The notes under the pieces were generated by a model. The model did no database searches, was not told the DNA's origin, and saw nothing but the letters and a program-made list of their open reading frames with translations. Shown here in pieces: positions 34,373 through 46,109 of a DNA stretch of 64,000 bases (the stretch's first letter is position 1; each line of letters begins with the position of its first letter). Source of the stretch: Nicotiana tabacum. Its lineage: Eukaryota; Streptophyta; Magnoliopsida; Solanales; Solanaceae. The stretch lies in NCBI RefSeq assembly GCF_000715075.1, contig NC_134087.1, forward strand, positions 104,075,161-104,139,160, read 5' to 3'. The position numbers were made by a program, and so were the translations under genes.

Positions 34373-37300
34373 TTCTCTTCATACTGGTCTTAATGACATG
34401 GTGTGCATAAGGAATTCTCAGCCCAGTCTTAAAAATCAATCTGATTCCGAAATGATAGTTCAAGAAGTAGATTACGATTACGAATCAGAGTATGATGATA
34501 AGGATGAAGCGTTCGAAGAAATTAGTAAAGAGTTAATTTACTTCGAAGAGAAAACCCAAACCCAATCTGAATGACACAGAAGCCGTCAATTTAGGGGACA
34601 CAGACAATATCCGAGAGACTAAAATAAGTGTCCACCTCGAGCCAAAAATCCGAGAAGAGTTAATCAAAACACTCATTGAGTACAAAGATGTTTTTGCATG
34701 GTCATATGACGACATGCCAGGGTTAAGCACTGATTTAGTGGTCCACAAATTGCCCACTGATCCAGCGTTCCCTCCCGTCAAGCAAAATTTGAGGAAATTC
34801 AAAACTGATATGAGTGTGAAGATTAAAGAAGTGGTTACCAAACAGTTGGATGCAAAGGTTATCCGGGTCACCCGATATCCTGTTTGGTTGGCTAATGTCG
34901 TGTCTGTGCCGAAGAAGGATGGCAAGATCAGAGTATGCGTCGATTACCGCAATCTCAACAAAGCAAGTCCGAAGGATAACTTCCCACTGCCCAATATCCA
35001 TATTTTGATCGATAATTGTGCCAAGCGTGAGATCGGATCTTTTGTGGATTGCTATGCCGGGTATCATCAGGTTCTAATGGATGAAGAAGATGCAGAAAGA
35101 CGGCATTCATCACACCCTGGGGAACTTATTGCTACTGGGTAATGCTATTTGGTTTAAAGAATGCTGGGGCAACCTATATGAGGGAAATGACTATTGTGTT
35201 TCACGATATGATACACAAGGAGATTGAGGTATATGTAGATGATGTGATCATAAAATCAAAGCATCAATCCGACCACGTCAGGGATTTGAGGAAATTCTTC
35301 TAGAGGCTTCGCAGGTACAACCTCAAGCTCAACCCCGCCAAGTGTGCATTTGGTGTTCCATCCGGAAAACTGTTGGGATTCATAGTCAGTCGGCGAGGCA
35401 TCGAGTTGGACCCATCAAAGATCAAAGCCATACAAGATTTGCCCCCTCCGAGGAACAAGACTGAAGTGATGAGTCTGTTAGGAAGGCTGAACTACATCAG
35501 CAGGTTTATTCCTCAGCTCACGACAACTTGTGAGCCTATTTTCAAGTTTTTGAGGAAGGACGTTGTGATCAAGTGGACTGATGAGTGTCAAGAAGCGTTT
35601 GACAAGATAAAAGGTTACTTGACAAACCCACCTGTGCTGGTTCCGCCAGAACCAGGAAGGCCTTTGATTCTTTACTTGACAGTCTTGGAAAATTCATTTG
35701 GATGTGTACTGGGTTAGCATGACGTCACCGGCAGGAAGGAGCAGGCCATCTATTATCTTAGCAAGAAGTTCACAGCTTATGAGGTTAAGTACACTCACCT
35801 GGAAAGGACATGTTGCGCCTTAACTTGGGTGGCACAGAAGTTGAAACATTATTTGTCATCCTACACTACTTACCTCATTTCACGCTTGGATCCGTTGAAG
35901 TATATCTTTCAAAAGCCTATGCCGACAGGCAGACTGGCAAAATGGCAGATTTTGCTCATAGATTTTGACATAATCTATGTGACTCGAACTGCGATGAAAG
36001 CCCAGGCATTGGCCGATCATTTGGCCGAGAACCCGGTCGATGAAGAGTATGAGCCACTGAGGACTTATTTTCCCGATGAAGAGGTGATGCACATTGATGA
36101 ACTAGAACAGGCCGAAAAACCAGGTTGGAAGCTCTTCTTTGATGGAGCCGCGAATGCGAAAGGAGTTCGAATAGGAGCGGTACTTATTTCTGAAACAGGA
36201 AACCATTATCCTGTTACGGCTCAACTACGTTTCTATTGTACCAATAACATGGCTGAATATGAGGCATGCATTTTGGGTTTAAGGTTAGCTGTAGACATGG
36301 ATGTCCAGGACGTCTTGGTCTTGGGATACTCGGACCTCCTGGTGCATCAGATTCAGGGTGAATGGGAAACACGGGATTTGAAGCTCATACCATATCGACA
36401 ATGTTTGCACGATCTGAGCAAGCGATTTCGATCAGTGGAGTTCAGACACATCCCAAGAGTTCACAATGAGGTTGCCGATGCTTTGGCCACTTTAGCATCG
36501 ATGTTGCACCACCCAGACAAAATTCATGTTGACCCGTTGCATATCCAGGTTCGTGATCAGCATGCTTATTGCAACATGATAGAGAAAGAAATGGATGGCG
36601 AGCCATGGCTCTATGATGTCAGGGAATACCTCAGGATAGGGATATACCCGGAGCAGGCCACCGGAGATCAAAAGAGAACCATTCGGCGATTGGCCAATGG
36701 ATTTTTCCTCAGTGGAGGAGTGTTGTACAAAAGAACCCCAGATTTGGGATTGCTGAGATGTATAGATGCTAGTCAAGCCATGACAGTTATGACAGAGGTA
36801 CATGCTGGAGTTTGTGGGCCGCATATGAGCGGATATGTATTGGCAAAGAAGATTCTTCGAGCAGGGTACTATTGGCTCATTATGGAGCGTGATTGTATCA
36901 TTTTCGTGCGGAAATGCCATCAGTGTCAGATACATGGAGATTTGATTCATTCTCCGTCGACAGAATTGCATACAATGTCAGCACCATGGCCATTCGTTGC
37001 CTGGGGCATGGATGTCATTGGACCTATTGAGCCGACAGCTACCAACGATCATAGGTTCATTCTGGTGACCATCGACTATTTCACTAAGTGGGTTGAAGCT
37101 AAAACTTTCAAGTCGGTAACCAAGAAGGCAGTAGTAGATTTTGTTCACTCCCATATCATCTGTAGATTCGGAATCCCAAAGGTGATCATCACGGATAATG
37201 GTGCTAATCTTAACAGAAATTTGATGAAAAAGGTATGTCAGCAGTTTAAGATTACACACCGTAATTCCACACCATATCGTCCCAAGGCGAATGGAGCAGT

Positions 37301-37853
37301 TGAGGCAGCCAACAAGAACATCAAGAAGATACTGAGAAAGATGGTAGAAGGATCCAGACAATGGCATGAAAAATTACCATTTGCATTGTTAGGTTATCGC
37401 ACTACTGTCCGTATTTTAGTTGGGGCAAATCCTTATTTGTTGGAATATGGAACTGAAGCAGTAATATCGGCAGAAGCTAAAATTCCATCCCTTCGGATTG
37501 TCGCTGAAGCTGAGATTGATGATGACGAGTGGGTCAAAACCTGTTTGGAGCAATTGAACTTGATTGATGAAAAGAGATTGGTAGCCGTATGTCATGGCCA
37601 GTTATATCAAAAGAGAATGGCAAGAGCGTACAACAAAAAGGTGTGTCCCCGGAAGTTTGAAGTGGGCCAGCAAGTGCTGAAACGCATCCTCCCACATCAG
37701 GCTGAGGCAAAGGGCAAGTTCGCCCCGAATTGGCAAGGGCCATTCGTTGTAACCAGAGTGTTGTCCAATGGCGCTTTATGTTTAACAAATATCGAAGGGA
37801 AATGCGTCGACATGGCTATCAATTCTGACGCAGTTAAGAGATATTATGTATAA
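34373..37853 (+). pseudogene. pol (RT - RNase H - second RNase H - integrase), copy C, best-preserved
   Basis: After an acidic linker and the frame change near 34550 shared with B, RT reads VCVDYRNLNKASPKDNFPLP. A private 1-bp deletion near 35088 shifts the frame. YVDD is at 35232-35243. TAG 35301-35303 and TAG 35715-35717 interrupt. From 35829 to 37853 one open frame of 674 aa covers the end of the first RNase H, the second RNase H and the whole integrase, ending RYYV. The integrase zinc finger is intact (CxxC in KCHQCQ at 36915) and the DDE residues are present (GMDVIGP, TDNGAN, NGAVEAANK). The second RNase H has lost one catalytic Asp: GYSDLL at 36327-36329, where A and B have GDSDLL. Confidence 0.92.
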
Positions 37854-39803
37854 TTTCTTTTAATTGTAATTGTCGTTTGTTTGTACTTGGCATTTATCGG
37901 AGAATGAAATGACGGAGGCAATTCTTTCTTCTATCCAAACACTTTAACATTTGCTTCCCCTTTTGAGCCTTATTTATTCTTTCATACCCCTCTTTTGGAA
38001 TCAGTAATGAAAATGAAAGAAAAAGAGAAGAAAAAATAACGATAATAAAGACAAAAGAAAAGTCACAAGAAAAACAAAGGAAGTGGGAACTACGTTCGAC
38101 TTGATTCCTCAAATAGGATACGTAGGCGCCTCGCGGCTCGGTCATAGCGTAACAAAAAATAAAAATCCCCAAGCAAGAAATTGGGGTAGAAGTTGTGTTT
38201 GTAATTTTGTGAAGGAAGTTTGATTCCAAGAGTTGTAATGTTTTACCCATCAAAATTATTTTGAACCTTTTGATACCCCTTTTCTTTTAGACATACACAA
38301 AAACCCATATTGATGTCCAAAAAAGACCTCCCGATCAGCCTCCGAGAAGTGCCCAGGCTGGCAAATGGAAGTCAGGAATAACACTCTGATCCCCAGCAGA
38401 GAGGAGGATCATAAACTGGAAATGAATTAATAGCCGGAAAAATCCCCAGCAAAGAGAGTCGTATAGGCAACACTCCAATCCCTAGCTGAAAAAATAAAAT
38501 AAAATGAGAGAGTCTTATCGGTGAAAACCTTCACAGGCACCATAAGGCGACGGGAGTTGAGAGAAATAAAATGAGAGAGTCTTATCGGTGAAAACCTTCA
38601 CAGGAACCATAAGGCAACGGGAGTTGAGAGAAATGATAGAGTCTTATTAGTGAAAACCCCTCAAAGGGCACTATGAGGCGACAAGATAAGATTGGCGGAA
38701 AGGATCCGTCGAGGCATCAAGCAATGCAAAAGTGTTGATTTGGCAAAAGGAGTTGGGCGCCTGCATATCCCCCAGCGAAATGAGGCCACCAGAAAGATTG
38801 ATTGATACAAATAGACTGGGTTGATTAATCCGGAATGCACGACATGATCGTCGGTATCGGTTATTTCATTCAGATAAGTCCTTTTCATTTTTCTTCTCCC
38901 CAACATTCGTTCAGAAAGACTTCTTCTTTTTCTATCTTTTGACATCACTTTTTTATTTCTTGGTTTAAAGACTTTACCTCCCCAACAGTTTGTTTTGAAA
39001 AGGATTTTCAGAGCTTACTACCAGTTGCCAAAACGGTGCAAAGCAAAATGCGAATAGGACAGGCCAAAGATAAGGTGACAAAGCGAAAAGAAGTTTGTCG
39101 CAAGAACAAATGGTGAATGGGTCTAAATCTGTGGAGAAAAACAAAAAGAAACCGTTAAAAGGTTATGAGGATCCCCAGCAGATTTGCGAGATGCAGGAAC
39201 AACTCCGACAGATTATCGACCAAGTTCCGCGATGGTCGAACAGCATAGAGCGGGGAAGGAGGAGAAAGGAAAAACCATCCCTAGCAGGAATATCATCCCC
39301 AGCGAATAATATCATCCCCAGCAAGTTTTGTAATAAAACGCAAAGCAGGGAAAGGAAAAAGGAAAAACTATCCCCAGTAGGAGTGGCACGACCACTCACC
39401 ACATTTTAAACTAACAAATTTTTCTTTGATTTGAAGCAGGGAAAGGAAATGTTATCGACAGCAGGAAGACATGGCCACAAAGAAGATTATCAAACTGGGG
39501 TGCGAAAATTTTCTTGAAATCAGATACCCACTTGGGAAAGATGGAAGATAACACAAGTTTTGAAGGAAGTAGAATCCCGAGCAGTTCACGGGAGAAGGCA
39601 ATTCAAGTTTTAAAGAAAGCAATCTTGGAAGAAGCAAGATAACCCAAGTTTTAAGGGTAGTGGTCTTTGAATCAGTATCATCCCCACCATTGTTAAAAGC
39701 AGGAAAGTAACTAGTCTTAAAGAAGGAAGATAATTCCCCAGCAGTGTTATCCCCGGCAGGTTTCAGAGAAGTGAGAACACCAGTTTGAGGGAAGTAATTG
39801 CTG
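37854..39803 (+). other. 3' UTR of copy C, upstream of the tandem repeats
   Basis: Non-coding. It carries the structured motif (38083-38145), ~66-bp repeats near 38505-38680, and primer-site-complementary words at 38390 (12-nt exact), 38443, 39172, 39296, 39315 and 39735. Small ORFs are not credible. Confidence 0.8.
38083..38145 (+). ncRNA. Recurrent stem-loop motif, copy C, post-pol
   Basis: GAACTACG at 38087, GGATACGTAGGC present. The inner hairpin TCCTC / TAGGA has lost one pair relative to A/B. The outer GTGGG / CCTCGC uses a G-U wobble where A/B have CCTCAC. Confidence 0.5.
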
Positions 39804-41136
39804 AAGAAGTCAGGAGCCCGCCTGAAGAACGGAGGTTGTTTATTTTAAAAGTTGGAGAAGTCACGAGCCCGCCTGAAGAATGGAGGTTGTTAAATTTTAA
39901 GTTGGAGTCAGGAGCCTGCCTGTAGAACGGAGGTTGGTTATTTTAAAAGTTGGAGAAGTCAGGAGCCCGCCTGCCCGCCTGGAGAATGGAGGTTGTTAAA
40001 TTTTAAGTTGGAGTCAGGAGCCCGCCTGTAGAATGGAGGTTGTTTATTTTAAAAGTTAGAGAAGTCAGGAGACCGCCTGGAGAATGGAGGTTGTTAAATT
40101 TTAAGTTGGAGTCAGGAGCCCGCCTGTAGAATGGAGGTTGTTAAATTTTAAGTTGGAGTCAGGAGCCCGCCTGGAGAATGGAGGTTGTTAAATTTTAAGT
40201 TGGAGTCAGGAGCCCGCCTGTAGAACGGAGGTTGTTTATGTTTTAAGTTGGAGTCAGGAGCCCGCCTGTAGAATGGAGGTTGTTAAATTTTAAGTTCGTG
40301 TCAGGAGCCCGCCTGGAGAATGGAGGTTGTTAAATTTTAAGTTGGAGTCAGGAGCCTGCCTGTAGAATGGAGGTTGTTAAATTTTAAGTTGGAGTCAGGA
40401 GCCCGCCTGGAGAATGGAGGTTGTTAAATTTTAAGTTGGAGGCAGGAGCCTGCCTGTAGAACGGAGGTTGTTATATTTTAAGTTGGAGAAGTCAGGAGCC
40501 CGCCTGTAGAATGGAGGTTGTTAAATTTTAAGTTGGAATCAGGAGCCCGTCTGTAGAACGAAGGTTGTTTATTTTAAAAGTTGAAGGAGTCAGGAGCCCG
40601 CCTGGAGAATGGAGGTTGTTAAATTTTAAGTTGGAGTCAGGAGCCCGCCTGTAGAACGGAGGTTATTTATTTTAAAAGTTGAAGGAGTCAGGAGCCTGCC
40701 TGGAGAATGGAGGTTGTTAAATTTTAAGTTGGAGTCTGGATCCCGCCTATAGAATGGAGGTTGTTAAAATTTTAAGTTGAAGAAGTCAGGAGCCCGCCTG
40801 TAGAACGGAGGTTGTTATATTTTTAAATTGTTGAAGAAGTCAGGAGCCCGCCTGTAGAATGGAGGTTGTTATATTTTTTAATTACTGTTGAAGTCAGGAG
40901 CCCGCCTGGAGAATGGAGGTTGTGTCATCTTTCAAAAATCAAGTTGGAGTCAGGAGCCCGCCTGCAGAACAGAGGAATACATTTCAAGATCAAATCAGAA
41001 GTTAGTAATGCGGAGGGTTACAACAAAAATCCCCAGCATAACAACCTTTAATGTAGGAAGCAGTGTCCCCAGCAGACAGAACGAAATGATAAAACTTGTG
41101 TTCAGAAAAGCAAAAGGCCAGTGTCATCCCCAGCAG
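38390..41136 (+). other. Cluster of primer-site-complementary words in the 3' UTR, copy C
   Basis: Core TCCCCAGC starts at 38390, 38443, 39172, 39296, 39315, 39735, 41030, 41066 and 41127. The longest match, TCCCCAGCAGAG at 38390-38401, is the exact reverse complement of 26890-26901 of the primer-binding site. It is equivalent to the 3' end of the primer tRNA. Several variants (TCCCTAGC, TCCCCGGC) occur between them. The reading as a long-range RNA pairing is inference. Confidence 0.6.
39804..40980 (+). repeat. 47-bp tandem repeat array, copy C (expanded)
   Basis: About 24 units of the same monomer family as 4700-5356, but longer and in a different order. It has additional variants (TTTATTTTAAAAGTTGAAGGA, ATATTTTTTAATTACTG) and a small internal duplication near 39968. 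The array is followed by ~560 bp of unique sequence before the LTR, which copies A and B lack. Confidence 0.9.
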
Positions 41137-41359
41137 TTTTCGGAAGAAAAACACTAGAGGAAACACAAGCCAACAAGAAAGCAAGTCAACCAGAGCGAGT
41201 GGAAGATAGATAAGATTTTGTAATTCCTAGTTTAGTCTAGCCTCTTGTTTTCTTTTGAGCACAGTGTAACAAGGAGATCGATAAGCAATAGTAACAACAT
41301 GCAGCAGCAGTAACAACAAAATTGCAGTCCCATGATAGTCCCAGCTACCAAAACTTCTC

Positions 41360-41422
41360 GAACTACATTAACCTGATTCCCTTTTAGCCAGGGATATGTA
41401 GGAAACCTTTGAAGCAAAGGTT
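41360..41422 (+). ncRNA. Fourth stem-loop motif, before the polypurine tract (copy C only)
   Basis: GAACTACA at 41360, then CTGATT, an inner hairpin TCCC (41378-41381) / GGGA (41391-41394), then ATATGTAGG. An 8-bp hairpin AACCTTTG (41404-41411) / CAAAGGTT (41415-41422) and TTCGGTT follow. It is a diverged member of the series and is absent from A and B because of their deletion. Confidence 0.45.
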
Positions 41423-41499
41423 CGGTTAAACCTTTTCAAAAAATGCTTCACACGGAGTATTCCAACGGGCAAAAATCGCTCATATCCGCTCACTTTATC

Positions 41500-41542
41500 T
41501 TTGCACGAAAACTCTTTGTGTTTTCGTACAAAGAGGGGCAGC
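41500..41542 (+). promoter_or_regulatory. Hairpin and polypurine tract of copy C
   Basis: Polypurine tract AAAGAGGGGCAGC (41530-41542) abuts the LTR start and should prime plus-strand DNA. A strong hairpin overlaps its 5' edge: TTTG + ACGAAAAC (41500-41512) pairs with GTTTTCGT + CAAA (41520-41532), with a single mismatch. Confidence 0.75.
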
Positions 41543-44500
41543 TGTGAGCACGTGATTTTTGCTTCACGAAAACTACTCCAAAAGAAATCAAAAAATAAAA
41601 CAAAATTTTCTTGGTGTACAATTTTTAGAATTTGCGTGGCATTTTTGGATAATTATTTTTGTTTTTGTCTGTGAATGTTTATCCTGTTATAATTAATTGA
41701 AATAATAAAAAATATGTGGCATGTGCACTTAGGATTTTTATTTCTTACAATTAGGAATTAATTAAACCATAATTTGGTTTTAAAAGAAGGAAAATCACAA
41801 AAAATATGTAATTGTTGTAATTTTGTCATTTAAATGTGCCATTGTGTGATTTTATTTTTAATTAAATGTTTTAACTTGTGTGTTGTTTGTTGTTAAGGGT
41901 TAATTAATATTTTTGTAGATCAATTTTGTTTTACAATTTATTTCTAGAGTTGTTGTTAATTGTTAATTAAAAGAAGGAAAAGAAAAGAGTTAAAATAATT
42001 AGCTGAGTCGGACTGGGCCAGGCCAAAATCAGGCCAAAAATGCAATGCAATGACCCAGTCCATTATGCCTGATCTCTCAGATAGCCTAAACGACGCCGTT
42101 TAGGCGTCTTCAATCTGAGCCGCTGATCGAACAGATCAAACGGTCCAGTGCAGCCCTAGCTTGGTTTGAAACGACACTGTTTCAAGTGTTTAATCCGAGC
42201 CATCCATTTTCTTTGATCCAACGGCCTCAACACGACCCGATCCACTTCACCCCCGGGCCAACCCATTCCCCAACTTAAACCGAACGACACCGTTCAGTTA
42301 AGTGAGTTGATCCAGGCCGTTGATCGTGCTTGATCCAACGGCCAAGATCAATCCCCTCTCCACTATATAAGCCTAATACCTACCCCAGCCCCCCAAACCA
42401 AACACCCCTTTTTTTCTTCCCTGTTCATCGTCTCTCAACTCAGAGACGAACTAGGGCTAACCCTAGCCGCCACCTTACCTCGTCGCCTGAAACCCGGCGG
42501 CATCAATGCCGCCGGCCACCACCTTAACACCATAAGACCATCTGACCACCCCCGTTCCAAATATGTTACTCGTTTGGTTTGAATCTTCCCACATCTTCTC
42601 GAATCTTCATTTGAAGATTCGAGCCAAAAGGAAACCTACACCAACCAACCCCAAATTCATACCAGGTAACCCTCAGACCTCCCTCATACCATAAATAACT
42701 TTGGTCCCGTTCGAATCTGCCTAGAAACATTCGAGCCCCAAATCGAATGTAAGAACCCTAGAAAACCAAAACACGGGCTTCGTCTGAAATTAAGAGGGAT
42801 TTGGGGTTTCTAACTGACCTTAGTCCAGTGTTCTCAGTTGAGAACACTCGATTAAGGTCCGTTTGACCTCAAAAAATCCAAGCCCAAGTTGGTCCCAAGG
42901 TCGTCTGTTTCTGATCTTTGTCACTGAGGTATTTTTCCCTTCTTTTGTTCTATTTTTGTGTTTATATCTGTTTATTTGTTTAGTTTAAGTTTCACTGATT
43001 TTTCAATTTTCGTCGATTGATTCTATCCATCTTCAATGACCTTTCATTTGGTCGAATTATTCTGTTCATTGATTAAGTATATGTTGTAAACTGTATAATA
43101 AATGTGATTAGTTTCGTCGATTAGTTGGTTGTATTACAACTCACTGTTTCTGTCAAATGCTACTCGAATCACATGTGGTTTTTTCTGATTGATTGTCGAT
43201 AATTATTGTACATTATGGCCTGTATAATCGATTAATCAAGTGTCCTCAATTAATTTGCTTGAAAAATTAGAGAAAACATGATTGTAGTTCCTGGTTGTTT
43301 TCCAGTAGGTTTACCATTTCTTTTTGTCTTCTGTGTTAAATGTGTAATGAATTGAACCTGCTGTTTTCAGTCTTGTTTATTTTAACCAGATTACTCATTC
43401 AGTTCTTCATAGTTTATCTCATTGCCCTGATTAATACCATTTCGATTTTCTTCTGTTCTTCTGCCTTAAATCATTGTGTCTGAATAGGATTGTGAATTGG
43501 ATATAGTTGTAGTTATTTAGGTGTTTAACCAAAAATTAGTTTCGGGTTTGAACTTACATAAATGTAACTTCAGACTTGTAAAGCTTAGGGTAATTAAGTA
43601 ATAACAGTGGGGTCTCAGGGGGTAATTTGGGGAGTTCAAAGGTTTGAAAATGGTTTTGACTGAGTAGTTTGTCCAGTGGGGTCCTGGTGTGCTTTAAATT
43701 GAACTAGTGCTTATTGATAGGAGGGCGACTAAGGAATAAGAGGTGCTTTTGCTAATTGGAAATTAGCAACAGTAGGTAATAATGAAAAGATAAAATGATT
43801 CACATAGTAGAGGAATATAGTAGCTGGAAAGTAAAAAGAAGTGGAGGGTAATAATAAAAGGGTAATAGTAAAAGAAAAGGGAGGGGCTGAAAAGGGTCTG
43901 CTTTGGGTATAAAATAGGAGTCATTTGGGGACTAATGGGGGGGACTGGATTTTGAGGGGAAAAGTCCAGAGTTTAAGAATGAATGAAAGTGGAACTTTAA
44001 ACAAAGGGAAAACATTCATAGTTCAAGTTAAAAACCTACTGGATTTTATCATCAGAATTCAGTAATTTTAAAGTTGAAATAGGTTGACTTTCAAACTAAA
44101 AGTGAGGTCTTTTCATTACTTCTAAAATACCAGAACTGTTCCATTGCCCTTTCGCCCCTGATTCACTCTGTTTTTCTGCCAGTAATTGTTTGGCATTGTT
44201 GGTTTTCAAGTAGTATTTCCCGAAGTGTGCTATTGGACATCTGTTACTGTTTCATTGCTATTTCTGGGTTTTTCTCCATTGGTTTTTGAGACTGCTGGTT
44301 GCCGGATTTTGTTCCATTGGTTTTAAGTTGCCTGTTGGTTATTGTTGATGTTGATGTTGTCTGCTACTGATCTACTAATCCTCACCTTCTTCTTCTGTTC
44401 TATTATCAGGTACACTACTTTGAATCACCTCGATGTTTGATTATTGAAGTTGAAATAAAATGGACAGAAGATTTCTGTATTTAACTATAGAATAATTGTA

Positions 44501-46093
44501 TTTTAGTTAGATATTAGTTATGTGTTTCCTGTTATATGAAGGGTAGAGGCATGTAGTATTAAGACTATTTTTGTAAGATCATTGATTAGCAGCTAGATAG
44601 GGCATAACGTTAGCTTACAGACCTAAGATCCTTGAAATGACGTGAATATTAGTCAATACAGTATGCATGTTTAATTTGAGCAGAATTGTTAGATTGTTGA
44701 ACTATTGGATGTATTTCTGTAGGAATTGCATAGTTATCAGTTTCAATTTTGCTAATTCATATATTTAAAATAATGTAGCATCGGAATCACATCCAACTCG
44801 AATTGGTAATTAGTTAATGTGGTGAATCGATTTAATTGGTTGGTAAAATCTAGCTTTGAACTCGCGAATATTGGAATAGAAGTAACTTGAAGTTTGTGAT
44901 TTTTTGAATCTTGTTAGTAACAAAGATCCGTAAGTGTTAGGCAAATATAATTGGTTAGTAATTTCGAATAATCCGTAGGCTTGATATATTTGAAGTGCGA
45001 TTCAATGTAGTAAGGCTAAGAATACTAATCCAATAGGTTATTTAAGTTAATGATCAAGCTTAAGCAAACTTTCGTAATCATTAGTAATTAAGGTTGGCTT
45101 AGTTTCAAGTAGTTGAAAACAATTAGTTCCAACGGTTCATTTCATCTAACAATGTGGGTTTAAATTAGTTATAGGATAATTAGTTTCTTTTGAATATATA
45201 TTGTTTGTCAATTCCGTATTTATTTATAATTTCAATTTCGGTAGTATTGGCTTATAGAATAAGGCATGAAATAATCTCCTTTTACGCAAGTTTGATTGCA
45301 ATTTTCCGGTTGCGTTTGCTTTTATCCGATAAATAAGTGATGGCCTTTTCAAGCATGTAATTAACTAGGATTTTTCTCTTTTATTTTAGAGACAAACTTA
45401 AATAGATAATATAGTAACTTTAGGAATGTCCTTTTAAAAATTAATGAGGCGTGCCTCGCCAAAATAAAACGTACAAGCGGCGAGGCCCTCTATTTTTAAT
45501 AACTATCTAGCTTTCGGGAGAGGCCGTTTAGTGAATATCCACGACCTTCGCCGAATTAATAACACGATAGTCTCTTTAGGCGCATGTTTAATAATCTTAC
45601 CTTTCTTAAATTCGGGTGTGCATTTCATGCGACCCAAATCCAAATCCCAAAATGTCGAATCAAATGTGTTCAGGATTGCGGGTGCATTTCATGTGACGCG
45701 ATCCAAAGACATGTTTCAAACGACGTTCAAATTTCTTTAATAATTTGAATAAAAGCGGTTCATGGTTGGAATTCGCACATAAGTTCATATTTGTATAAAA
45801 TCAGATAATTAAGCCGAATATAAAAGTTGAGCGACTGTGCTAGAACCACAGAATTCGAGAATGCCTAACACCTTCTCCCGGGTTAACAGAATTCCTTATC
45901 CGAATTTCTGGTTCACGGAATGTTAAACAGAGTCATTCTTTTCCTCGATTCGGGATTAAACAGGTGACTTGGGACACCATAAATCTCCCAAGTGGCGACT
46001 CTGATTCTTTAATAATAATCCCATTTCAATTGTCCTTTAATTGGAAAAACTCCCTTGTACCTTTGCGAGTGTAGTAAAAAAGGAGGTGTAACA
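41543..46093 (+). repeat. LTR3, complete LTR of the Ogre-like element
   Basis: 4551 bp from TGTGAGCACG, directly after the polypurine tract, to GTGTAACA; termini TGT...ACA. The first 525 bp (41543-42067) are unique in the window; 42068-46093 aligns with LTR1' and LTR2'. The TATA box is at 42364-42370. A primer-site-like TGGCGACTCTG lies inside it at 45993-46003. The five bases after it are GTTGG; the matching target-site copy would be upstream of the window. No gene was seen. Confidence 0.92.
42085..42848 (+). promoter_or_regulatory. LTR3 promoter palindromes, TATA box and start-site hairpins
   Basis: Same series as in LTR1' despite clear divergence. The second palindrome reads TTGAAACG / TGTTTCAA (a G-U pair). 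The CGTCTCT / AGAGACG loop is CAACTC instead of CAAATC, and the CCGGCGGC / GCCGCCGG loop is ATCAAT instead of ATCAAC. Stems are kept. Confidence 0.6.
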
Positions 46094-46109
46094 GTTGGCA
46101 TCCGGTGGA

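Larger units (their letters stand above)
26880..41542 (+). mobile_element. Ogre/Tat-like gypsy element, copy C internal region
   Basis: The most complete copy. It has a primer-binding site, leader, ORF1, gag-pro, putative intron, pol, 3' UTR, an expanded 47-bp repeat array, a fourth structured motif and an intact polypurine tract before a complete LTR3. It differs from copy B by many substitutions and private stops, but shares a frameshift in gag and another in the pol leader. Confidence 0.92.

Noticed and set aside
41543..41580. CACGTG near the LTR3 start as a G-box enhancer
   Set aside because: A single 6-mer far (about 800 bp) from the TATA box, with no repeated support.
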